From Specibacter cremeus (GTDB lineage Bacteria; Actinomycetota; Actinomycetes; Actinomycetales; Micrococcaceae): a stretch of 64,000 nucleotides of DNA. The notes beneath the pieces were generated by a model. The model had not been told where the DNA came from and ran no database searches. It saw only the letters and a program-made list of their open reading frames with translations. The stretch covers positions 58,147 to 122,146 of the forward strand of contig NZ_RWKQ01000001.1 in assembly GCF_003946885.1 (NCBI RefSeq). The letters run 5' to 3'. The translations under genes and the position numbers were made by a program. This document shows positions 24,821-32,631 of this stretch, in pieces (position 1 is the first letter of the stretch; every line of letters begins with the position of its first letter).

Positions 24821-24863
24821 GGTTGCTCCCTTGGTGCTGCGTTTGACGCCGGGTGGGGGCCGA

Positions 24864-25163
24864 TCAGCCCTCGCAGTCCTTGCAGTACAACAGGCCGTCC
24901 TTCTCGCGCGCGACCTGGCTGCGGTGCCGGACCAGGAAACAGGACGCACAGGTGAACTCGTCCTCCTGTGCCGGGATGACCTGGACCACCAGCTCCTCGT
25001 TGGACAGGTCCGCGCCGGGCAGGTCCATGCCCTCGGCCGTGTCCGCGTCCTCGACGTCAATATGCGCCGTCTGGGCACCGCCGCGCTGAACCTGGAGCGC
25101 GTTCAGCGACTCTGTCTCGTGGTCTTCGTCTTTGTTGCGCGGTGCGTCGTAATCCGTTGCCAT
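24864..25163 (-). CDS. DUF4193 zinc-ribbon-like protein
   Basis: A 99-residue acidic protein typical of actinobacteria. It begins MATDYDAPRNKDED and has an acidic middle (IDVEDADTAEGMDLPGADLSNEELVVQVIP). The C-terminus carries two CxxC pairs (FTCASCFLVRHRSQVAREKDGLLYCKDCEG) that should bind one zinc ion. DUF4193 genes are strongly conserved in actinobacteria but have no assigned role, and an RNA-polymerase or transcription link is only speculation. The start at MATDYD is favoured over the upstream ATG by family N-termini. Confidence 0.87.
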   Translation of the reverse strand: MATDYDAPRNKDEDHETESLNALQVQRGGAQTAHIDVEDADTAEGMDLPGADLSNEELVVQVIPAQEDEFTCASCFLVRHRSQVAREKDGLLYCKDCEG

Positions 25164-25493
25164 GCGGGTTCTCAAACTCCTGAAATGCTTGTGGCGTTGG
25201 CCGTGTTGTTTTGGCGGGGTATTTCAGCGCCCCATCCTAGCCCGTCAAAGCCGGTTTTGCTCCCAAATATTCCCGCAATCTTTGCGACCCGTCCCCGTCG
25301 GGCGGTAAAACGCCGCCGACTGGCGGTCCCCCCGCGAATTCGGGACCGGGACGGCACCCGCGTGTGGGCGGAATCACCCGTCACACCGGCGTCAGGAAGG
25401 CTTCTTGTGAGGCTCGACGGCGGGACGGCCCGCACGCCGCCGGCGTCCCAGGCCCCCGCACCGGGCACGGACGCCTTATAGTCTGGTGTCACC
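25164..25493. promoter_or_regulatory. Divergent promoter region, DUF4193 / HTH gene
   Basis: The 330-base gap has no gene. A minus-strand -10 candidate TAGGAT (25239-25234) and an inverted pair CTGAAAT (25180-25186)/ATTTCAG (25221-25227) lie on the DUF4193 side. On the other side TATAGT (25477-25482) serves the leader ORF and HTH gene. Confidence 0.4.
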
Positions 25494-25580
25494 ATGCAGA
25501 CAATCTTCTTGCCCCGTCTGGGGCCCCGCCCGGGGCCCGGTCGCAGGCCCTGCCCGGTCTGGCCGGATCGCGCGGCATGA
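25494..25580 (+). CDS. Putative 28-codon leader ORF coupled to the HTH gene
   Basis: An ATG 11 bases after the -10 box TATAGT opens a 28-codon frame rich in P, R and G (MQTIFLPRLGPRPG...). Its TGA overlaps the ATG of the HTH gene as ATGA. The HTH gene has no good ribosome site of its own, so reinitiation from this leader is the simplest model. It resembles no known protein, and its role may be only translational. Confidence 0.4.
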   Translation: MQTIFLPRLGPRPGPGRRPCPVWPDRAA

Positions 25581-26311
25581 CTGTCTCCACGAAGGCGTTC
25601 CAGCATTGGCTGCGCCAGGCGGGCGGCGACATCGGCACGGCCGAGCTCGCCCGGTTGACGGGCATCAAGAAGTCGACGCTCGCCCAGCAACTGGTGCGCG
25701 GGCGTGTCGCCGTGGGGACGGTGGTGGCCGCCAGCCGGGCGATCGGCGTGGATCCGCGCCGCGCGCTGTCCGGGTTCGACCAGTTCGGCGATCTGGCCCT
25801 GGTCCCGCCCATGCCGACGGAGGCCGAGGTGCTCAGCCAGGTGGCCGACTCGGACCTGCTCCAGGAGATCATCAACCGCCGGGCGGCCGCCGAGGGGCAT
25901 GTCGCGCGGCCGAATTTCCCGCTGTCCCCCACCCCGCACCCGTCCTCCGTGCGGTGTTGGCTCGATGCCGTCGGTCCGGCCGACCTGCGCCAGCGACTGG
26001 CCCGGGACAGCGGCGTGGCCCCGCAAAACCTGTCAACACAAGTCAGCGCCAACCGGCTGACACCGGAGCTGGCCCTGCAGGCCGCACGGATCGCCGGGGT
26101 CGGCCTGGCCAATGGGCTCGCGGCCACCGGCCTGTTCACGCTCGAGGAGGCCGGGTGGCCGGCACTCGCCCGGGAGGCGGCGTTGGGGTCGGTGGCCAAC
26201 AGTACACTTGTAGAGACTGCGGTGGAACGGCTCGAGATGTTGGGCAAGACCCTTCGACGCGTTGAACAAGACATCGAAACGCAACAAGCTGTTTGGGAGA
26301 ACCTCGCATGA
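25577..26311 (+). CDS. Helix-turn-helix DNA-binding protein
   Basis: A 244-residue protein with two HTH-like segments: residues 15-45 (DIGTAELARLTGIKKSTLAQQLVRGRV) and near 130-165 (DLRQRLARDSGVAPQNLSTQVSANRLTPELALQAARIAGV). The end (TAVERLEMLGKTLRRVEQDIETQQAVWENLA) is a predicted coiled coil. It resembles Xre-like regulators found beside MAB_1171c-type membrane genes, and indeed overlaps such a gene by four bases. The pair is therefore probably a regulator with a membrane partner. The target and signal are unknown. Confidence 0.7.
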   Translation: MTVSTKAFQHWLRQAGGDIGTAELARLTGIKKSTLAQQLVRGRVAVGTVVAASRAIGVDPRRALSGFDQFGDLALVPPMPTEAEVLSQVADSDLLQEIINRRAAAEGHVARPNFPLSPTPHPSSVRCWLDAVGPADLRQRLARDSGVAPQNLSTQVSANRLTPELALQAARIAGVGLANGLAATGLFTLEEAGWPALAREAALGSVANSTLVETAVERLEMLGKTLRRVEQDIETQQAVWENLA

Positions 26312-27003
26312 CCATCGTGCTCCAGTGGACCGCACTCGCCGTCTGTTTCGGCGCCCTGGTCTGGCGGCTGCCCTCGGCGATCAAGGGCCGCAATGTGAGC
26401 ATGTTCTGGTGCATGGCGCTGCTGACGGTCGCCGTGGGCCTGAGCATCCCCGACATCTACGTGCCGGCGGACAAGCTGCTGGGCGGGGTTAACATCGCCA
26501 ACCTGCTGTTGCGGCTGGTGCTGCTCGTGCTCTTGTTCATCCTGGCCGGAAAGATTGCCGCCGCCTACAAGTCGCCCGTGGGCGTCCGGATGATTCGCGG
26601 CCCCGTGGGCCTGGCCGTCGTCGCCGTGCTGGCGGCGGGCATCCTGGTCGCGTTCTTCAGTACGCCGACGCCCGAGTCAAGCACCGGGCTGAACATGTAC
26701 CTTCACGAACCGGGGATCATGGTCTACGCCGCCCTGGGGCGTGTGTACCAGGCCTATGTGGCGGCCTGCCTGGTGGTGCCGACGTTCCGGGGCGGACTCC
26801 GGTCCCGGCTGGCCGTCGACAGGGCGGCCGCGCTGTGCCTGTCGGTCGGCTTCTTACTCATGGCGCTGCTGCTGCCCATGCAGGTGCTCCGGCTGGCCAC
26901 GGGCACCCCGGCCTATGTCGTCTCGTACCTGTCCATCCTGTGCGTCGCCGTTGGCCTGGCCCTCGTATGGGTGTCGTATTTGCGGCGGCCTGTGACGCGC
27001 TAA
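26308..27003 (+). CDS. Seven-TM membrane protein, MAB_1171c-like
   Basis: A 231-residue protein with about seven hydrophobic segments. Its order of elements (an N-terminal helix, then DKLLGGVNIANLLLRLVLLVLLF, then a central loop with YLHEPGIMVYAALGRVYQAYVAACLV) resembles the seven-TM domain of MAB_1171c / DUF6545 putative transporters, which are usually longer and also paired with an Xre-type gene. The ATG overlaps the HTH stop (ATGA). Function in this family is unproven. The short C-terminus (VSYLRRPVTR) indicates that the extra cytoplasmic domain of long members is absent. Confidence 0.7.
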   Translation: MTIVLQWTALAVCFGALVWRLPSAIKGRNVSMFWCMALLTVAVGLSIPDIYVPADKLLGGVNIANLLLRLVLLVLLFILAGKIAAAYKSPVGVRMIRGPVGLAVVAVLAAGILVAFFSTPTPESSTGLNMYLHEPGIMVYAALGRVYQAYVAACLVVPTFRGGLRSRLAVDRAAALCLSVGFLLMALLLPMQVLRLATGTPAYVVSYLSILCVAVGLALVWVSYLRRPVTR

Positions 27004-27074
27004 CTGCCACCCGTTACGGACATATCGCGACAGGTGTTCACAAATGCATTATTTCCTGCAATACTAATGAATGT

Positions 27075-27158
27075 GTGAACGACGGCGGGGGGAGCCGTCA
27101 CGCACGCTCATTGGGGGTGAGTGGTGGCCATGCCTGTCTGGCCACCACTCAAGTCTTT
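27075..27158 (+). ncRNA. Candidate small RNA with G-rich loop
   Basis: An AT-rich island (27037-27070) carries TTCACA (27037-27042) and TACTAAT (27062-27068), a plausible -35/-10 pair. Downstream come a hairpin GACGGC-GGGGGGA-GCCGTC (27081-27099), a single-stranded TTGGGGGTGA, and a 12-bp terminator hairpin with a T-containing tail. No codon frame of any length exists. A transcript of about 80-85 nucleotides from 27075 is predicted. The unpaired G-runs resemble seed regions of sRNAs. The alternative is that only the terminator, serving the upstream gene, is real. Confidence 0.4.
27119..27150 (+). terminator. Strong terminator hairpin
   Basis: GAGTGGTGGCCA (27119-27130) pairs perfectly with TGGCCACCACTC (27139-27150) around an 8-base loop. 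AAGTCTTTAA follows. It separates the HTH/seven-TM operon (and the candidate sRNA) from the convergent SRPBCC gene. Confidence 0.8.
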
Positions 27159-27200
27159 AACTCCACTTACTGGACTAACGCCGGGGGCGGCCCACCGCAC

Positions 27201-27911
27201 TCAGGTCGCGTACAACCCGTCCAGCCAGGCCCGCCACGCGGCGCCCGCCGCCTCCCCGTCGGCACCCGGGGCAAACAAGTGGACGGTCATGCCGACGACG
27301 GAGCCGAACGCGTTGCGCCCGAAGAACCGGTACATCGCCGTGGGGGTCCGGAGTCCAAGGAAACTCGTCGCCAGGTAGTCCACGATCGCCTCCTCGGCGG
27401 GCACGCCGGCCACGGCCAGGTGCAGCGACTGGCCCACGGACGCGACGCCCAATTCCCGCTTGACGGCCTCGAACGCATCCGCCGCGCCCGACGAGTCCGG
27501 CCCCTGCACGTCGGCGAAGACGGCGTCCGCGCCGGCGAAGAACTTCACGTACTGGCCCAGCGTGTGCTGGTAGAAGTCCGTGTGCTGGCGGGCGCCATCG
27601 TAGTTGCGGTCCCAGTCCTCGAAGAACACGCCACTGTGGACGTAGTGCACACCCGTCTTGCCGCCGGCCCGTTCGTCCAGCTGGTAGTCGAGGTCGTTGA
27701 AGAAACCGCCCTCGCCGTCCACGTGGTTGGCAAACCTATGCGGCGGTTCCCACACCGTGACGGTGCTGCCGAACGGGCCGGTGCCGCCGCGTCGCGGCTC
27801 GATCTCCATCGGCCACAGCCAGCCGGCGTTGCGCCGTGTGACCGCATCGAAAACCTGCTCCGGGGTGCCGTCGACCTCGGTCTCGGCGACGATCCTGAAT
27901 TCCTTGGCCAT
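27201..27911 (-). CDS. SRPBCC domain-containing protein (AHSA1-like)
   Basis: A 236-residue protein of the START/AHSA1 superfamily. It begins MAKEFRIVAETEVDGTPEQVFDAVTRRNAGWLWPMEIEP and continues GPFGSTVTVWEPPHRFANHV and GGKTGVHYVHSGVFFEDWDRNYDGARQHTDFYQHTLGQYVKFF, the usual helix-grip pattern with a long C-terminal helix. A second, poorer half (about 160-236) extends it beyond the usual 150 residues. It may bind a hydrophobic ligand, but no partner gene hints at which. ATG 27911 has GAGGG upstream. Confidence 0.8.
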   Translation of the reverse strand: MAKEFRIVAETEVDGTPEQVFDAVTRRNAGWLWPMEIEPRRGGTGPFGSTVTVWEPPHRFANHVDGEGGFFNDLDYQLDERAGGKTGVHYVHSGVFFEDWDRNYDGARQHTDFYQHTLGQYVKFFAGADAVFADVQGPDSSGAADAFEAVKRELGVASVGQSLHLAVAGVPAEEAIVDYLATSFLGLRTPTAMYRFFGRNAFGSVVGMTVHLFAPGADGEAAGAAWRAWLDGLYAT

Positions 27912-27985
27912 GATGCCCTCTCGTTGCCACACGGTTCATCTTCCACCCTGTCATGCCCGGATCGGATTCTGAACCCCTGCTCACG

Positions 27986-28795
27986 CTATCGTCGGGGCGG
28001 GCTCCACTGGTACGGCGTCGTTGTGGTCAGCGCGATGAACCCGAGCCGCGCCAGGATGGGGGCGCTGTCAGCGGACGCGTCGACCTGCAGGTACTTCACG
28101 CCGCGCGCCGCCGCGACCTCGGCCCGGGCGGCGACGAGCGCCCGGTAGAGGCCCCGGCCGCGCCACGCCGCCAGGGTCGAGCCGCCCCACAGGCCGGCAA
28201 AATCGGTGCCCGGCAGGATGACGAGGCGGGCAGCGGATACCACCTCGCCCCCGGCCTCGGCCGTGAACACGAGGACGTGCGCGGGGTCCGCGGCCGCCTC
28301 GGCCTGCATTTCCCGGGCGGTCGGCCCGTGGTCGGCACCCCACACCTCGGCCTGCAGGGCCGTGATCCGCCCGAAATCGGCAAGCTCGACCACCTGCCGG
28401 ATGCTCACGCCGTCGGGCAGGCCGGCCGCCGTGCCGTCGGCGCCGACCAGGGCCTGCACGGGCGCGACCATGACCGTCTCGGGGGCGCCGGCGACGAAGC
28501 CGGCCGCCACCAGCCGGTCCGGGAGGTCCGCCGGCGCGTCGTGCGAGCGGGTCTTCCACTCCACGGGTTCGCCGCGCGCGGCGAAGAAGTCTCGGTGCTC
28601 GGCAATCAGTGCGTCCAGCGCGTCCCCGTGGACGCCGACGTCGGGGCCGGTCTCGATGAATCCCTCGTGCCGGCCACTCACCCGCAGGACGGGCCCGAGC
28701 AGCTCGTGCACCTCCCCGGGCGGGGGCGCGACGGGAACATGACGGCGCAGTTGGACGTCGTAGGCGGCCAGGAGCGGGGATGCGGTGTCAACCAT
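27986..28795 (-). CDS. GNAT family N-acetyltransferase
   Basis: A 269-residue protein with a C-terminal GNAT domain (about 125-265). Strands HVLVFTAEAGGEVVSAARLVILPGTDFAGLWGGSTLAAWRGRGLYRALVAARAEVAAARG contain motif A (R-G-x-G-L/I-Y-R-A-L) for acetyl-CoA pyrophosphate binding, followed by KYLQVDASADSAPILARLGFI, the usual motif B. The N-terminal half is unlike the core and may set substrate choice. The acceptor is unknown. It is in the same direction as the SRPBCC gene, 74 bases upstream of it. Confidence 0.85.
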   Translation of the reverse strand: MVDTASPLLAAYDVQLRRHVPVAPPPGEVHELLGPVLRVSGRHEGFIETGPDVGVHGDALDALIAEHRDFFAARGEPVEWKTRSHDAPADLPDRLVAAGFVAGAPETVMVAPVQALVGADGTAAGLPDGVSIRQVVELADFGRITALQAEVWGADHGPTAREMQAEAAADPAHVLVFTAEAGGEVVSAARLVILPGTDFAGLWGGSTLAAWRGRGLYRALVAARAEVAAARGVKYLQVDASADSAPILARLGFIALTTTTPYQWSPPRR

Positions 28796-28838
28796 CGGCC
28801 CATCCTACGGCCCGCCCGGCACGTATCCTTGAAGGACG

Positions 28839-29279
28839 ATGGAAAGCAATGACTACACGGGCCGGCCCGCCGGGACAGGGGCGCGATCCCCACGCGGCGG
28901 GAGTGGCCGGCGCCCGTTGAGCCGCCGCGAGGCCGCCCAGGCACTGGACATCCCACTGGAGATGGCGACCCGGCACGGCCTGCCCGCCAGGCTCAGCGCG
29001 GCCGAACTGGCCGAATTGGAACGGAATCCGCCGGCCTGGCTGGCCCAGTCCCGGGCGAACCGCACCGGCAAGCGCCCCGTCTGGGTTGAATTGCGCTGCT
29101 ACATCTGCGACTTCCACGAGACCGCGCGGCCGAAGAAATGGTGGCCCGAGTTCGACCTCGTGGTGTGTGAGTTCCACGACACGTCCGCGCTGCCGGGTCC
29201 GGCCGCTGGCTGGCGGCGGAGCGAGTTCGACGGCGTCGGCAGCCGTTTCCGCGGCATTGTGGACACCCTGGATCCATAA
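28839..29279 (+). CDS. Hypothetical protein with a DUF5997-like core
   Basis: A 146-residue protein. The middle (REAAQALDIPLEMATRHGLPARLSAAELAELERNPPAWLAQSRANRTGKRPVW) is like actinobacterial DUF5997 proteins, including the ELERNPPAWL-x-x-x-R-x-N block. The C-terminal half has regularly placed Cys and His (CYICDFHE, VVCEFHD) that could bind a metal, and is not typical of DUF5997. TATCCT (28824-28829) and GAAGGA lie directly upstream of the ATG. Function is unknown. The gene is divergent from the acetyltransferase. Confidence 0.65.
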   Translation: MESNDYTGRPAGTGARSPRGGSGRRPLSRREAAQALDIPLEMATRHGLPARLSAAELAELERNPPAWLAQSRANRTGKRPVWVELRCYICDFHETARPKKWWPEFDLVVCEFHDTSALPGPAAGWRRSEFDGVGSRFRGIVDTLDP

Positions 29280-29321
29280 GAGACCCATAAGGCCATTCCC
29301 GAATGCTGAGCCCCGGCCGAT

Positions 29322-29394
29322 CTGCGCAGCATAGGCCCCCCAACGACGCGCAGAAGGGCCTGCTGCGCACGATACGTCCCCCTATCCTGCGCAG
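29322..29394. repeat. CTGCGCAG intergenic palindromic element, copy A
   Basis: CTGCGCAGCATAGGCCCCC (29322-29340) and CCCCCTATCCTGCGCAG (29378-29394) face each other as an imperfect inverted pair, with further GCGCAG cores at 29348-29353 and 29363-29368 between them. A related element occurs at 35915-35997. It lies just outside the ssrA terminator. Confidence 0.6.
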
Positions 29395-29404
29395 GACGGC
29401 GCAC

Positions 29405-29445
29405 AAAAGGGCCCGCCCCACGCCGCTTGAGCGTGGAACGGGCCC
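29405..29445 (-). terminator. ssrA terminator
   Basis: On the minus strand GGGCCCGTTCCACGC (29445-29431) pairs with GCGTGGGGCGGGCCC (29423-29409), with two G-U pairs and a 7-base loop, followed by TTTT (29408-29405). It begins about ten bases after the tmRNA acceptor end. Confidence 0.85.
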
Positions 29446-29455
29446 CATAGGGGTG

Positions 29456-29819
29456 TGGAGATGGGGAGAATTGAACTCCCGTCCGGTGTCGTGTTGCCAG
29501 GTCTTCTCCGGGCGCAGTTTGCTGTGGTTTTTCTCAGCCCCATCCATCACGCAAACATGTGGTTGCCGGGCTCAGCCATAAAAGAGTCCCTCAAGCCGTT
29601 ATGACGAAGACTTGAAGCAGTGGCCCTCTAGATGACGCCAGGATCCGGGGCGAAGGCGTCCCCGGGCTGACGGACTGTCTTACTGCTTAGGCAGCAAGAG
29701 CGAAGTCAGTGCGCTTAGAATTGGCACTTATTGGTTTACAGAGAGCGTTTACGAGATAACCCTGTATCCTCGGCCCGCTTCCCCTGTCTCGACTAACACC
29801 GTCGAAACCGATCATCCCC
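29456..29819 (-). ncRNA. ssrA: Transfer-messenger RNA (tmRNA)
   Basis: The minus strand opens GGGGATGATCGGTTTCGACGG (from 29819) and closes GGGAGTTCAATTCTCCCCATCTCC plus discriminator A at 29456. The 5' GGGGATG pairs with CATCTCC as the acceptor stem, and GTTCAATTC is the T loop. CCA is not encoded. The mRNA-like part contains resume codon GCC and the tag reading ANSKRTDFALAA before TAA, ending in the usual ALAA degron. With SmpB, encoded 2.3 kb upstream in the same direction, it rescues stalled ribosomes and marks the unfinished protein for proteolysis. Length is about 364 nucleotides, normal for actinobacteria. Confidence 0.96.
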
Positions 29820-29887
29820 TATTTTTTTGTCAAACAGGCCCGCCGGGTGTTGTACCCGCCGGACTATCAAGCATAGCGCATCCGGGC

Positions 29888-31177
29888 TCACTTTTGTTCC
29901 CGCAGCAGCCCGCCGGCGGCCTTCTGTTCGAGCACGACGACCGCGGCAGCATCGACCTTCGCCGCGAACGCCGGGTCGGCGCGGGCCGCGGCCAGAGCGC
30001 CCTGGTACATGGCGGCCACGAGCAATTCGTCCGTGCACAGCGCCATGGTCCCGCCGGCGCCGATGAACTGCACGGCCCGCTGCGCCACGGGCACCGGGGA
30101 GACCTGCACGGCGTCGCAGATGTCGTCGCTGACGACGACCCCGCCGAAGCCCAGGTCGCCGCGCACCATGCCGGTGATGACCACCGGGGAGAACGGCGCG
30201 ATGCGTTGGGCGTCGATGCGCGGATAGTAGGCGTTGGAGATCATGAGCCAGTTCACGCCGGCGTCAACGGCGTCCCGGAACGGCTGGAGGTACGGGTCGG
30301 TGCGGGTGGTGATGTCGTCGGTGACGCCGGCGGCGGTGTCCGTGTTGGCCGTGACACGACCCAACCCGGGGAAATGCTTGGCCGTGGGTTGCACGCCGGC
30401 GGCCAGCATGCCGCGCGCGAATGCCAGGCCGTGCACTGACACGTCGGTCGGCGTGAACCCGTATTCGCGCCCGTACAGCCCGATCGGCGCGTTGCTCGGC
30501 GCAAAGGCCGGGCCCGGCACGGTGTCCAGGACCGGCGCCAGGTTCACGTTCACGCCGGCGGTGGCCAGCTGCTGCCCCCAGGCCGTGGCCTCGGCCTGCA
30601 GCGTGGCGGGGTCCTGCTGCCCCTGTTGGATGGCCTGCGGGATGACGGAGAACCCGGGCCCGCTCATGACCTGCACCAGCCCGCCCTCCTGGTCGGTGGC
30701 CACGAACGGCAGCGCGCCGGCGGTGGCATCGACATGGGCGGTGAGGTCGGCCACGACGCCCCCGATCCCGGCCGTCCCGGCACTGCTGCGCCCCTTCAGG
30801 AACACGTTCCCGATGTGCAGGCGCTCCAGCGCGTACAGCGTGTTCGCATCCGCCCCGGTGACCGGCGACGCCACCATGAACAGCTGCCCCACCCGCTGCT
30901 CGAGCGGCATCCGCGCCAAGGTCCGGTGCGCCGCATCGGGCGGGGCCTGTGATGTGCCCGGTGGGGTGGTTGCCGGGGCGGACGACGGCGGCGCGTGCGT
31001 TGCGCTGGGAGGCGGCGTCGTCGTCGTTCGCGTTGCCGACGGCGTGGCCGGCGCCCCGCTGGTCGGCGTGGCGGTGCCGGCGCGGGGCGCGGCGAGCGAG
31101 CCGGTGACGGCCAGGGCGATGACAAGGACGAGCGCCGCCCCGATGGCCCCGATGACCCACCAGTGCCGCCGCCGCAT
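29888..31177 (-). CDS. Secreted glycoside hydrolase family 3 protein (beta-N-acetylhexosaminidase-like)
   Basis: A 429-residue exported or membrane-anchored enzyme. Residues 1-28 are a signal/anchor (RRHWWVIGAIGAALVLVIALAVTGSLAA). A P/T/S-rich linker follows to about 85. The GH3 domain occupies 90-410 with MPLEQRVGQLFMV, FVATDQEGGLVQVMSG (D/E substrate region), KHFPGLGRV near 265 (the K-H-F-P-G-x-G signature) and VVSDDI near 345, where the first Asp is the expected nucleophile. NagZ-type enzymes cleave GlcNAc from peptidoglycan fragments. A ribosome site rich in G/A lies upstream of the ATG. Confidence 0.87.
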   Translation of the reverse strand: MRRRHWWVIGAIGAALVLVIALAVTGSLAAPRAGTATPTSGAPATPSATRTTTTPPPSATHAPPSSAPATTPPGTSQAPPDAAHRTLARMPLEQRVGQLFMVASPVTGADANTLYALERLHIGNVFLKGRSSAGTAGIGGVVADLTAHVDATAGALPFVATDQEGGLVQVMSGPGFSVIPQAIQQGQQDPATLQAEATAWGQQLATAGVNVNLAPVLDTVPGPAFAPSNAPIGLYGREYGFTPTDVSVHGLAFARGMLAAGVQPTAKHFPGLGRVTANTDTAAGVTDDITTRTDPYLQPFRDAVDAGVNWLMISNAYYPRIDAQRIAPFSPVVITGMVRGDLGFGGVVVSDDICDAVQVSPVPVAQRAVQFIGAGGTMALCTDELLVAAMYQGALAAARADPAFAAKVDAAAVVVLEQKAAGGLLREQK

Positions 31178-31215
31178 GCCCTCGCCTCCCCGTGCCGGGT
31201 GCCCCTGCGCCCAGC

Positions 31216-32097
31216 CTAGTCGCGCAGGTGCAGGTGGGCCTCGTTGAGGGCGTCCATTTCCTCGTCGCTCATCTCGTCCAGCACCGTGCGCTCGCGCTTG
31301 TCGGTGCGGGAGAAGCGGACGAACAGCAGGATGAGCACGGGCAGGTCGACGATTTCCGCGACGAACCACAGCCAGTCGCCGGCGATCTGCTGGTCGCGCA
31401 GCGGCGACGGGAACCAGCCCGGGTGCGGCCCGGCGATGGCCGCGGCGCCGTCGAGGATGTGCCCGTTGAGGCGCAACAGGATGCCGGGCAGCGCGTCGGC
31501 CAGCAACTCGATGAACGCGAACACGAACTCCAGCATGATGAACGCGGTGCCGAGGAGCAGCTTGTCCTCGGTCAGCGGCAGCACCATGAGCAGCCCGAGC
31601 AGCGGGATGGCCAGCGTCAGCATGCCCTCGAACCCGGCGCCCAGGCGGGTGATGCCGGCCAGCGGCGTGAGCATCATCGACAGGATGACCACCCCGACGA
31701 TGGGCGACACGGCCGAATTGGAGAACAACTTCATCGGCCGGCGGGCCATGGCGGCCAGCACGGTGCGCAGGCGGCCGGGCCGCATGGTCAGCCGGGCCAG
31801 GCCGAGCGGCAGGCCCAGCGCCATCCCGGCCGGGACGACGAACAGCATCATGACGATCCGGATGGAGAACGCCCACCGCAATTGCGGCGAATACGTCCCC
31901 AGGAAGCCGAAGTTCACGAACGCGTAGCTGCCCAGGCCCAGGCCGTAGAACGCCAGCACCCGCCACCACGGCCAGGACTGGCCGGCCCGCGCCGCCCGCA
32001 CCAGGCCGAGCCCGTACAGGGCGCCGGCGGCGACGATGAGCGCCAGGGCCCACGGGTCCAGGGACCAGGAACCGAGGAATTCGCCGAGCGGTGGCAT
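31216..32097 (-). CDS. Cytochrome c oxidase assembly protein, CtaG family
   Basis: A 293-residue membrane protein with about eight hydrophobic segments and the Caa3_CtaG pattern: WWRVLAFYGLGLGSYAFVNF..LGTYSPQLRWAFSIRIVMMLFVVPAGMALGLPLGL, then RPMKLFSNSAVSPIVGVVILSM and a late GDWLWFVAEIVDLPVLILLFVRF. CtaG-type proteins help insert copper into cytochrome oxidase. The acidic C-terminal tail (DKRERTVLDEMSDEEMDALNEAH) is cytoplasmic. The ATG directly abuts the smpB stop (TAGATG), so the two are co-transcribed. Confidence 0.87.
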   Translation of the reverse strand: MPPLGEFLGSWSLDPWALALIVAAGALYGLGLVRAARAGQSWPWWRVLAFYGLGLGSYAFVNFGFLGTYSPQLRWAFSIRIVMMLFVVPAGMALGLPLGLARLTMRPGRLRTVLAAMARRPMKLFSNSAVSPIVGVVILSMMLTPLAGITRLGAGFEGMLTLAIPLLGLLMVLPLTEDKLLLGTAFIMLEFVFAFIELLADALPGILLRLNGHILDGAAAIAGPHPGWFPSPLRDQQIAGDWLWFVAEIVDLPVLILLFVRFSRTDKRERTVLDEMSDEEMDALNEAHLHLRD

Positions 32098-32568
32098 CTA
32101 GCCGCGGTTCTTCTCACGCATGACGCGCAGCGCCTCGCGGTTGTCCTGCTTCTCGCGCAGCGCCTGCCGCTTGTCGTAGTCCTTCTTGCCGCGGGCGATC
32201 GCAATCTCCACCTTGGCCCGGCCGTCCAGGAAGTACAGTTGCAGCGGCACGATCGTGAACCCGGATTCGCGGGTCTTGTGCGAGATCTTGTTCAGCTCGT
32301 CCCGGTGCAGCAACAGTTTGCGCCGGCGACGCGCCGTGTGATTCGTCCAGCTGCCGTTGAGGTATTCGGGAATGTAGACGGCCTCAAGCCACAACTCGTC
32401 GCTGTAGAACGTGGCGAACCCGTCCACCAGGGACGCCCGGCCCTCGCGCAGCGACTTGACCTCGGTGCCCATGAGGACCAGCCCGGCCTCGTAGGTGTCC
32501 ATGATGTGGTAGTCATGCCGGGCCTTGCGATTGGTGGCCACAACCTTCAGGCCACTTTCCTTGGGCAC
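32098..32568 (-). CDS. smpB: SsrA-binding protein SmpB
   Basis: A 156-residue protein of standard length. It binds the tRNA-like part of tmRNA and carries it into stalled ribosomes. The OB-barrel motifs are present: [93 protein letters not shown]. The C-terminal tail ([13 protein letters not shown]) is the basic helix that occupies the mRNA channel. Its RNA partner ssrA lies 2.3 kb downstream on the same strand. Confidence 0.96.
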   Translation of the reverse strand: MPKESGLKVVATNRKARHDYHIMDTYEAGLVLMGTEVKSLREGRASLVDGFATFYSDELWLEAVYIPEYLNGSWTNHTARRRRKLLLHRDELNKISHKTRESGFTIVPLQLYFLDGRAKVEIAIARGKKDYDKRQALREKQDNREALRVMREKNRG

Positions 32569-32631
32569 GGCGGCGCTCCTTCATGATTCGATCGACGGAC
32601 GATCCAGTCTAGCAAGCGCGGCTGGCACCGG

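Noticed and set aside
29456-29819. Short plus-strand frames across the tmRNA region
   Set aside because: The structure and tag on the minus strand identify ssrA unambiguously.
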